Of a stretch of 64,000 bases of DNA, positions 33,281 to 39,259 are shown piece by piece. The notes below the pieces were generated by a model. The model searched no databases. It was not told the origin of the DNA and was given only the letters and a program-made list of their open reading frames with translations. Source of the DNA: Pseudomonas sp. ACN8 (GTDB lineage: Bacteria; Pseudomonadota; Gammaproteobacteria; Pseudomonadales; Pseudomonadaceae); contig NZ_MRCS01000034.1 in assembly GCF_002303925.1 (NCBI RefSeq), positions 1 to 64,000 of the forward strand. Reading direction: 5' to 3'. A program made the translations under genes and the position numbers. Positions within the stretch are counted from its first letter, which is position 1, and the number at the start of each line of letters is the position of its first letter.

Positions 33281-33298
33281 ATTAGCGAATTCGCTAAT
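33281..33298. promoter_or_regulatory. 18-bp perfect palindromic operator
   Basis: ATTAGCGAATTCGCTAAT is symmetric over all 18 bases. It lies directly downstream of the minus-strand promoter at 33309-33338, over about +4 to +21, a position for a repressor. The regulator is unknown; the half-site does not match the operators at 36592. Confidence 0.65.
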
Positions 33299-33308
33299 TT
33301 GAGTGCGC

Positions 33309-33338
33309 TTTATATAGTACTGGCTTCGTGCCGGTCAA
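33309..33338 (-). promoter_or_regulatory. Sigma-70 promoter reading towards the mini-ORF and DUF4760
   Basis: Minus strand TTGACC (33338-33333), a 16- or 18-nt spacer, then TATATA/TATAAA. Located immediately upstream of the palindrome at 33281. Confidence 0.55.
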
Positions 33339-33544
33339 CAGGGCCTCCTTTGTCTTCCTCGGAGGCTCGTTGCGTTCCGCCAAGGTCCGGTACTCACAGG
33401 ATAGACGGTTTTTTAGAGATATCGTTCCCCGCCTTCCGTAGCGGACCGGCGGTTCATCGTGGAGCGCTAGCTCTGCTTGAGCTACGGCCAAAAGCCTATG
33501 AGTCAACGGGTTATGGGCTTTAACTGACCGACCAGAGAGGTGGC

Positions 33545-33697
33545 TTGTGCCGCGTTATCGGTGAATGCCCCGCATCGCTCGAACTCGGCGCCGGCCCTGG
33601 TACATGCGTATGGCTGGCCTATTGGGTGTTCATCGCCGTCACCAGACCAATCAAAAAAATCGGCGAAATATTGGCAGAAAACGGCCTTGTGCAGTGA
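33545..33697 (+). CDS. Possible 50-aa phage-type membrane protein
   Basis: A TTG start behind GAGAGG gives a 50-residue frame with one hydrophobic segment (CVWLAYWVFIAV) and a basic amphipathic tail (RPIKKIGEILAENGLV). It ends in a palindrome (TGACCCTTAAAGGGTCA, 33695-33711). 64 bases inside it resemble, in the opposite coding sense, the end of the tail-gene fragment at 35061-35124. The remainder of 33339-33544 holds nothing recognised. Confidence 0.35.
   Translation: MCRVIGECPASLELGAGPGTCVWLAYWVFIAVTRPIKKIGEILAENGLVQ
33583..33646. repeat. Diverged direct repeat of tail-gene 3' end
   Basis: 64 bases about 85% identical by eye to 35061-35124, both containing TACATGCGTATGG and GTTCATCGCCGTCACCAGA. 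In the second copy they encode the end of the tail-like protein on the minus strand. Confidence 0.75.
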
Positions 33698-33763
33698 CCC
33701 TTAAAGGGTCAATATAGCTTCCAAGGGGGACGCAGTAGGCGCCGCCCAGACCAAGGAAGCCAA

Positions 33764-33958
33764 ATGGACCTAGATGAAAAAGCCTACCTCGAACTGGATA
33801 AGCTCCAGCTAGAAAATCGGAAGTTATTCGCTGAGACCCGCAAGCTAATCGCCGAAGAACAGAAGTTGAGACGGGAGGGAATGTTTTACCCCCTACTGGT
33901 TGGAGCGGCCCTGATTACCGCGGTAGTTTCCCTGATCAACCTGCTAAACAAACCCTGA
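33764..33958 (+). CDS. Small coiled-coil membrane protein
   Basis: 64 aa. The charged helix KAYLELDKLQLENRKLFAETRKLIAEEQKLRR is followed by one C-terminal TM helix (YPLLVGAALITAVVSLI). AAGGAAG lies 6 nt before the ATG. This form is common among small prophage genes of Pseudomonas. Function unknown. Confidence 0.72.
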   Translation: MDLDEKAYLELDKLQLENRKLFAETRKLIAEEQKLRREGMFYPLLVGAALITAVVSLINLLNKP

Positions 33959-34077
33959 GTCACCGGCCCCGAACATCGGGGCCAACCCTCTCGGCCTTGA
34001 GCTTTACCGGGAATCGGTCCAAATTACCCAAAAGGGCCGCGATAGGCGCGCCCGCCAGCCCCTTACGAGGATGAACG

Positions 34078-34242
34078 ATGAACCACAGCCACAAGACGCC
34101 GATCAAGCCGATGGCCGATGAGATCGCCGCCCTGGACAAGCTCCTGAGCAAAAAGCCCACCTACGGCTTCGTGCCGTTCTTAATCGGTGCCGCCTGCGCC
34201 GGTGTGGTGTTCATGGCTTACACGTATATCTCGCACCTGTAA
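34078..34242 (+). CDS. Small phage-type membrane protein
   Basis: 54 aa: a polar N-terminus (MNHSHKTPIKPMADEIAALD) and one TM helix (YGFVPFLIGAACAGVVFMAYTYI). GAGG is 7 nt upstream of the ATG. It lies 119 bp after the previous small gene on the same strand. No function can be named. Confidence 0.68.
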   Translation: MNHSHKTPIKPMADEIAALDKLLSKKPTYGFVPFLIGAACAGVVFMAYTYISHL

Positions 34243-34292
34243 CCGACCTTTTCCAGATTTTGCCCCAGTGTGCTGGGGCTTTCGGACTTTCA

Positions 34293-34616
34293 ATGAAACG
34301 AATTCAGCATTATGGACCGCCCACGGCGGAAGATTTGGCGCGCCTGAAAATCGAACTGGGGTTCACCAGTCCACAGATGGCGGATCTGGCCGGATTGGGG
34401 AAAGGGTCGCAGTGGCGTAAGTACACGGGCCGCACTGAGGACCGCGTAATGGGTATGCACATGCACTTCTACATGGCGGCATTGCTGACGCTGAGTGAAG
34501 AGGAATTGGCCCGTGTCGTGGCCACCATGCGGGCGCAGGGGGCCGAAGTCGAACTGGGGCCACTCCCGGCGGGTCCGCAGACTCCTGCTGAAGTGTGTGC
34601 TACAAAGAGATATTGA
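34293..34616 (+). CDS. XRE-like HTH protein of prophage type
   Basis: A 107-aa protein with an HTH of the kind seen in Pseudomonas prophages: DLARLKIELGFTSPQMADLAGLGKGSQWRKYTG, then MHMHFYMAALLTLSEEELARVVATMRAQGAEVELG. It probably binds DNA, target unknown. The start MKRIQHYGPPT is chosen by family resemblance; the Shine-Dalgarno is weak. It lies 50 bp downstream of the 54-aa gene, possibly in one transcript. Confidence 0.75.
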   Translation: MKRIQHYGPPTAEDLARLKIELGFTSPQMADLAGLGKGSQWRKYTGRTEDRVMGMHMHFYMAALLTLSEEELARVVATMRAQGAEVELGPLPAGPQTPAEVCATKRY

Positions 34617-34976
34617 ATTGAGGTTTCAGGGGGTGATGCCCCTGATTGCGGCCTATCAAGCCGCTAAAGGTGATGGTGTATCGGACCCGTTCCTGGGCTG
34701 TGCCCAATCGGATAATCCAATGCACTTGAGCTGAAGCTCACGGCCATTCGCGGTAAGCCAAGAGCAAGCGCCCGGCAAGGCGCTATATAAATGCCAACCC
34801 TTAAAAGTTGGCAGCGCTGCCAGCACTTAACAGGGCTTTTGCCATGTTTAAGCTGAGCACAAAGGCTGTACAGGTGGAAATCGATCTACGAGTCCTCGTG
34901 TTTTTTGCATGCTGGCTTATAGAACGATTTTTTTCCTGAGGCAGAGGGGGCAAGTCTTCTTGCCCCTGAACCTAAA
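34617..34976. other. Spacer with small hairpins
   Basis: No convincing gene. A 31-codon frame at 34844-34939 has a hydrophobic core (VLVFFACWLI) but a poor Shine-Dalgarno. Inverted repeats are TGCCAAC...GTTGGCA near 34792, GGCAGCGCTGCC near 34810 and GGGGCAAG-TCTT-CTTGCCCC at 34948-34967. The last lies just beyond the end of the tail fragment and may be its old terminator, without a T-run. Confidence 0.5.
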
Positions 34977-35530
34977 TCACTGCTGTGTTATTGACTTCAT
35001 CTGTTCAGCCAATGTGCTGGCTTTTCCTGCGCTCGCATTGAATGTTCCTGCATCACTTGGGCTCGGCTCCGGTCCAGGTACATGCGTATGGCCGGCCAGT
35101 TGCGTGTTCATCGCCGTCACCAGATCGAGCAGGTCACACAGGACCTGCAGCACGTTCACCCCTTCCGATCCCATCCAGGTCTTTTCCGCCACGCTGCGCC
35201 GTAGGCCGGTGATGCGCTCTTCCATATCGCCACCCACCGAAGCATTGAGCTTCTGCCCCACGACCAGATTCAGGTCGCGCCCGGTGGCTTGATGCAGGTC
35301 GTCCACGGCCGCCAGGCTGGCGGAGCCGCCCGAAAGCAGCTTGAGTGAGCCCAGGGCCTCGATCTTTTTGATGCCACCCACTGACTCGATGCTATGGTCA
35401 TCCACGGTCACGCTGTGGCGCTGGTAGTGCTCAGTGTTTTCCAGCGCCTCTACACGGCGCTCGCTGGCCTGATCATGGATCTGGCCATCGGTCTGGCGCA
35501 GCCAGTTGCCATCGGCGTCGACGCGCTGCT
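34977..35530 (-). pseudogene. Phage tail/baseplate-type protein, C-terminal fragment
   Basis: About 184 residues of a tail-associated protein: VDADGNWLRQTDGQIHDQAS, ENTEHYQRHSVTVDDHSIESVGGIKKIEALGSLKLLSGGSASL, then LVTAMNTQLAGHTHVPGPEPSPSDAG. The repetitive VTVDDHS/LKLLSGGS style is that of VgrG-like or gpV-like baseplate proteins. The N-terminal part is missing; at about 35530 the sequence changes to the primase gene. Not expected to be functional. Confidence 0.7.
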
Positions 35531-36331
35531 GTACACGTCGTCCCAATCGCGGTCGGTGCCAGCAAGGGCCACCCATGCCAGCTCATCACGAGCAAGCAAT
35601 TGGCTGCGGTACTTCGGAATAACCGAGTGGCCGGCCTTGTCGTCGTCCAAGGCGATGATCCAGCGTACTTTCAGGCACTTGTGTGCCTCTACGGTATCCC
35701 AAGGAAAGTTGTTGGCTGAGATGGCCGCGATAGCTTTGTAGCCGGCCAAGATCAAAGCGATTGCATGGAAGATGCCCTCTACAACGTAGACGGTGTCTCC
35801 TTGCTCGATGGACATACCAGGCGGAACCCAACCGCCCCCCTTGTATGACATTTTGTACTTAATGCCGGCTTTGTCCCCGCCATTGGCCGTGACCATCGTC
35901 GCGTCAATGATTCGTTCCCAGTAGCCATCGCAGAGTGGGAAACGAACGGTGTCTGCCCATTGGCCATCCTTCATTTTGCGTCGGCTTTGCTCGTACCAGC
36001 CCTTCATTTTGCTGATGTCGAAACCGCGATTGCGCTGTAGGTAGGCATCAGCAGTGGCGTTCGGGTTGACCTCGGTACGCGGAAACCGCTCACTGAGGTT
36101 TTCGAATAGGTAGCTGTAACGCTCGCGGGTTTTCTCTTCGTACTGACACTGGTTCAGACGATTGCATTTGAGCTGATATGGCTGTTTGCGGGCGATGTAC
36201 AGCGTGCGTTCGCTACAGCCTGGGCAGACTCCCTTTTGGAAGTAGGTGCTGCCAATGTCCTTAAAATCCAGTTCGTGGTCATGCTCTAGAGCGGCGACCA
36301 CTTCTAAGCGGTAAATGTCTTCGAATTGCAT
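35531..36331 (-). pseudogene. Phage primase, C-terminally truncated
   Basis: About 267 residues of a phage primase/helicase. The zinc-binding N-terminus is CPGCSERTLYIARKQPYQLKCNRLNQC. The Toprim domain has VYVVEGIFHAIAL with its glutamate and the acidic triplet in WIIALDDDKAGH. The coding similarity ends at DRDWDDVY; the frame then runs 26 codons into the tail fragment. The helicase half that normally follows is gone. The N-terminal zinc and Toprim parts are intact, so a short hybrid protein could still be made. Confidence 0.75.
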
Positions 36332-36341
36332 TTGCCGACCC

Positions 36342-36551
36342 TCAGCGCTGGGAGACGCGTTCGGCCTGCTCGGCCGCTTCTATGGCCAGCGCAACCATGT
36401 TGACCAGCAGTGCTTCTTTCGAACCTTCAGTTTTTGCTCGTACCAGGATTCGCCCACGCTCGATGTCATTCCGAATCGCTCGTTCTGATTGGCCGGATCG
36501 GCGTGCCAGCTCGCGAACGGTTGTGTAGGGCGTGTCTATGGTGATCTGCAT
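36342..36551 (-). CDS. Small phage DNA-binding protein (Cox/excisionase-like)
   Basis: A 69-aa protein with a predicted HTH: TVRELARRSGQSERAIRNDIERGRIL, residues about 10-36. The length and the HTH at the N-terminus resemble Cox/AlpA-type phage regulators. It is divergent from the repressor-like gene at 36642 across an operator region, the usual lysogeny-switch layout, and just upstream of the primase. Role as excisionase is inferred. Confidence 0.72.
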   Translation of the reverse strand: MQITIDTPYTTVRELARRSGQSERAIRNDIERGRILVRAKTEGSKEALLVNMVALAIEAAEQAERVSQR

Positions 36552-36591
36552 TTGCTAAGCTCCGTGTGTATATATGCCGAATAAAGTGGCA

Positions 36592-36622
36592 TATGCACAT
36601 ATTGTGATGTGCATACGCACAT
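36592..36622. promoter_or_regulatory. Operator cluster between the divergent phage regulators
   Basis: TATGCACAT-N6-ATGTGCATA (36592-36615, perfect 9-bp arms) overlaps a second inverted repeat ATGTGC-ATAC-GCACAT (36607-36622). Three half-sites of one sequence at 15-16-bp spacing suggest cooperative repressor binding. Confidence 0.6.
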
Positions 36623-36641
36623 GTCAAGAGGAGGGTGTTCG

Positions 36642-36890
36642 TTGGAATTAGGTCAAAAACTCAAGGAAGTGCGGCTGACTGAGCGTCTAACTCAGGCGGA
36701 AATCTGCGAGATCGCGGGAATCAAACTCGAAACATGGAAGGGATATGAGTACGGGCGGCGGGCGTCGGTCAGCTCCGTAGAGCTGCTGAAGATCACTAAA
36801 CACCCTCGATTTAAGCGCTATGCGCTGTGGTTGGTAACTGATGAAGTCGCACCCGAGGTTGGTCAAATAAGCCCGGTTATTGCCATATGA
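36642..36890 (+). CDS. Phage repressor-like XRE protein
   Basis: 82 aa from a TTG start with GGAGGG exactly 6 nt upstream. The HTH spans LGQKLKEVRLTERLTQAEICEIAGIKLETWKGYEYGRR. The C-terminal part (LLKITKHPRFKRYALWLVTDEVAPEVGQI) matches the short repressor-type proteins of Pseudomonas prophages. In-frame ATGs at 36609 and 36621 lack Shine-Dalgarno sequences and overlap the operators. It probably represses the divergent 36551 promoter. Confidence 0.75.
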   Translation: MELGQKLKEVRLTERLTQAEICEIAGIKLETWKGYEYGRRASVSSVELLKITKHPRFKRYALWLVTDEVAPEVGQISPVIAI

Positions 36891-36966
36891 GGCTCGCTGA
36901 AAAACAACGATCCAGTGAAAGTCCAAAAGATTCCGGAGGCGGGGCAGAGCTGGCCTGTGTAAGCCT

Positions 36967-38031
36967 GTGGCCATAAAGAAACTGGGGGACGGTCGCTACG
37001 AAGTGGATTGTCGTCCCGACGGGCGATACGGCGTTCGTACACGCAAGATATTTCCGACCAAAAACGAAGCACAGAAATATCACAACCGTGTGATGGGGGA
37101 GGGCGCTACCGGTGTGTTCGAGAAGGCCCCTAAACACGATACGCGCAAGCTATTGGATTTGGCTGAGCGTTGGTATGTAGTTCATGGGCGAAGTCTGAAA
37201 ACGGGGGAGCAACGTCTGGCCCTACTGCGCAACATGATTGAACGCATGGGTAATCCCAAGGTTGCGACCTTCAGCGCCGCTGACTTTGCCCAGTACCGTG
37301 CAGAACGTGCCGAAGGGAAACACTCGCGGAAAACACCGGGTAGAGGTTTCGCCAAGGAGGGGAAGGATTCCAAACCCATCAGCGCAAATATGTTGAACCA
37401 CGAACTGGCGTACTTGCGGGCAGTGTTCAATGAGCTGGGGCGTCTGGGGGAGTGGGAAGGAGACAACCCGCTGGCTAAGGTCCGAAAGCTTAAATTCGAT
37501 GAAACCGAGATGGTCTACCTGTTGGCCGAACAGATCGAGGACCTGTTAGAGGATTTGTCACAGCGCGAATCTGACGCGGGGTTGATTGCTCAGGTGTGTT
37601 TGGCGACTGGAGCGAGATGGGGCGAAGCAGAGAGTTTGCAGGTTCGCCAGGTACGCCATGGCCTGATCCACTACAGCAAAACGAAGTCGAGCAAAAATCG
37701 CTCCGTGCCTATCGCTGAGGACCTTGAGAAACGGCTTAAAGGGAAGCTGCCATTCACACCGGCGTACAACACCTTTCGGCGCTCAGTTGAAACGATCGGT
37801 CTGGAATTGCCTGAAGGGCAAATGACCCATGTACTTAGGCATACTTTTGCCAGTCATTACATGATGAATGGTGGGGATATTCTGACGCTACAGCGAGCAC
37901 TTGGGCATGCAACATTAGCTATGACCCAAAAATATGCGCATTTTAGTCCGAGGCATATGGTTGAGGTTGTAAGTCTTAATCCACTTGCCAAGCTTGATTC
38001 TAAATCAATAGTTTTAGACGGGGTAGTGTGA
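36967..38031 (+). CDS. Tyrosine-family phage integrase
   Basis: 354 aa from a GTG start (MAIKKLGDGRYEVDCRPDGR). The arm-binding N-terminus is followed by a SAM-like core-binding domain and the catalytic domain, with R217 (ATGARWGEAE), H288-x2-R291 (HVLRH) and nucleophile Y323 (MTQKYAHF). All catalytic residues are present, so it may still be active. It is responsible for insertion at the tRNA 3' half. It lies 1.1 kb from attR with one cargo gene between, and that gene follows with no gap. Confidence 0.95.
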   Translation: MAIKKLGDGRYEVDCRPDGRYGVRTRKIFPTKNEAQKYHNRVMGEGATGVFEKAPKHDTRKLLDLAERWYVVHGRSLKTGEQRLALLRNMIERMGNPKVATFSAADFAQYRAERAEGKHSRKTPGRGFAKEGKDSKPISANMLNHELAYLRAVFNELGRLGEWEGDNPLAKVRKLKFDETEMVYLLAEQIEDLLEDLSQRESDAGLIAQVCLATGARWGEAESLQVRQVRHGLIHYSKTKSSKNRSVPIAEDLEKRLKGKLPFTPAYNTFRRSVETIGLELPEGQMTHVLRHTFASHYMMNGGDILTLQRALGHATLAMTQKYAHFSPRHMVEVVSLNPLAKLDSKSIVLDGVV

Positions 38032-39051
38032 ATGTCGGACGCTGAAGATCGCTTGAAAAAAATTAATGACGCGCTTCGTTATGTCGAAAGTGCATCAGGT
38101 TTTACGAGGTTTGGAAGGGCTGAACTTGAAGCTTGGCACTCAGCTATGGACGTATCTAAACATATATCTGCTTTTTTTCCAGTTACTGCGTCTGAATCGA
38201 TAAAGCAATTGTTGAGCATTTCGTCCACTCAGAATCAGCACGTCTTGGAAGCTGCTCGCCAGATCTCTGAAGCGGTAAAGCAGGCTCAAGGACCACTTGT
38301 CCAGCTTGCAGCGTCGATAGCGCAGTCGCAGGGTGAGGCTGCGAAAGTCGCTGAGGCAATGCAGAGTGCCATGAATCCTGCGCTTCTAGCGTTTTCAAGC
38401 GGCAGTTACTGGTCAAAACTAAAAGAGCTTCAAGGGTTTAACTCTGGCTGGCTGGAGCAACAAAAGAGTTCGGTTCTATTTCAGTTTCTTTCTGCAGGTT
38501 CACTCGATGAAGCTGAAGCGTCGAATCTCTCTCGTGTGGAATTCGATGCAAACATAGTAGATTTCGCTGGGGGTGTCGGTGTAAGTGAATGGACTGAACC
38601 GGCCCTTGAGAATGAAATTGTAACTAGTTTAGAGGCGGGTAGCCGCGTATCTGACTTGTCCAGTAAGGCCCAAGAGTACCTGGTTAAATACTGGAAGTGG
38701 ATGGTGACTATTCTTGTTTTTACATATTACGCAATCGATGTGTGTCAAAAAATAGAGTGGGTGGACTCGAAGCTTAGCGGAGTCACAGACTCAAGTCAGG
38801 TTCATCAGGTAGTTAAAGAGCTTCCTCATGAATACAAAGATTTGCTGTCGGAGCATCGTTTCATAATCAGGGAGGGTGCGATCCTGAGGTGTGAGCCAGA
38901 CAAACGATCACGTGAGCTTGGGCGCTTGAAGCTTGGGACAAGAGTTGAAGTGCTTTCGGCAGACCACGATAGATGGATTCATGTGATTGTTGAGGTTTGC
39001 GAGGAGGAAACCGAAGGCTGGCTGTACCGTCCTAACACCATAGGTATTTGA
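38032..39051 (+). CDS. TM/SH3-like protein, cargo between integrase and attR
   Basis: A 339-aa protein of unknown function starting at the base after the integrase stop. The N-terminal 210 residues are helical and Ser/Ala/Gln-rich, without known motifs (ISEAVKQAQGPLVQLAASIAQSQGEAAKVAEAMQ resembles a coiled coil). One TM helix lies at about 221-238, then a C-terminal SH3-like domain at about 275-336 (FIIREGAILRCEPDKRSRELGRLKLGTRVEVLSADHDRWIHV...EGWLYRPN). AT-richer than its neighbours. Such integrase-att positions often carry accessory defence genes; that is context, not proof. Confidence 0.8.
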   Translation: MSDAEDRLKKINDALRYVESASGFTRFGRAELEAWHSAMDVSKHISAFFPVTASESIKQLLSISSTQNQHVLEAARQISEAVKQAQGPLVQLAASIAQSQGEAAKVAEAMQSAMNPALLAFSSGSYWSKLKELQGFNSGWLEQQKSSVLFQFLSAGSLDEAEASNLSRVEFDANIVDFAGGVGVSEWTEPALENEIVTSLEAGSRVSDLSSKAQEYLVKYWKWMVTILVFTYYAIDVCQKIEWVDSKLSGVTDSSQVHQVVKELPHEYKDLLSEHRFIIREGAILRCEPDKRSRELGRLKLGTRVEVLSADHDRWIHVIVEVCEEETEGWLYRPNTIGI

Positions 39052-39065
39052 AGATCTTCGGCCGG

Positions 39066-39085
39066 TGTGGACGATTTGTGGACGG
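39066..39085 (+). promoter_or_regulatory. Candidate integrase arm site, right end
   Basis: TGTGGACG-N3-TGTGGACGG, the same tandem as at 30260-30279, here 54 bp inside attR. Confidence 0.5.
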
Positions 39086-39138
39086 TTCAAAAAATTACAG
39101 GTTCGATTGTTTAGATTTTTCTGACTGGCAGAAACACG

Positions 39139-39212
39139 AAAGCCGCGCATTGCGCGGCTTTCTTGTTTGGTGGGCCCACACGGACTTGAACCGTGGACCA
39201 AAGGATTATGAG
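39139..39212. mobile_element. attR: 74-bp direct repeat within the intact tRNA gene
   Basis: Identical to 30092-30165. The block covers the tRNA terminator (AAAGCCGCGC-ATT-GCGCGGCTTT) and the tRNA from CCA to the anticodon loop. The full tRNA continues to 39244, so insertion left the gene whole. Confidence 0.95.
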
Positions 39213-39244
39213 TCCTCTGCTCTAACCAACTGAGCTATAGGCCC
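39168..39244 (-). tRNA. tRNA with anticodon CAT (tRNA-Met or tRNA-Ile2)
   Basis: 77 nt including the encoded CCA. Acceptor GGGCCTA/TGGGCCC, D-arm GCTC...GAGC, anticodon stem GAGGA/TCCTT with loop CTCATAA, T-arm CACGG-TTCAAGT-CCGTG. The CAT anticodon serves either elongator methionine or, with lysidine, the AUA isoleucine tRNA; the T-loop resembles E. coli Ile2, but I cannot decide. It lies downstream of rmcA on the same strand and is the integration target of the element to its left. Confidence 0.95.
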
Positions 39245-39259
39245 TCAGTAGGTCGCGGA

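Larger units (their letters stand above)
30092..39212. mobile_element. Degenerate prophage/integrative element in a tRNA gene
   Basis: A 9.1-kb segment bounded by 74-bp direct repeats, with a tyrosine integrase near the tRNA end. It holds a repressor-like HTH gene with operators, a small DNA-binding protein, a truncated primase, a tail-gene fragment and several small phage-type proteins. Two larger cargo genes lie next to the two ends. Capsid, terminase, lysis and most replication genes are missing, so it is not a functional phage. Base composition is lower in GC than the flanks, most clearly in the cargo genes. Confidence 0.9.

Noticed and set aside
34844..34939. 31-codon frame with a hydrophobic core
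   Set aside because: Weak ribosome-binding site and no supporting context; kept only as a note in the spacer description.
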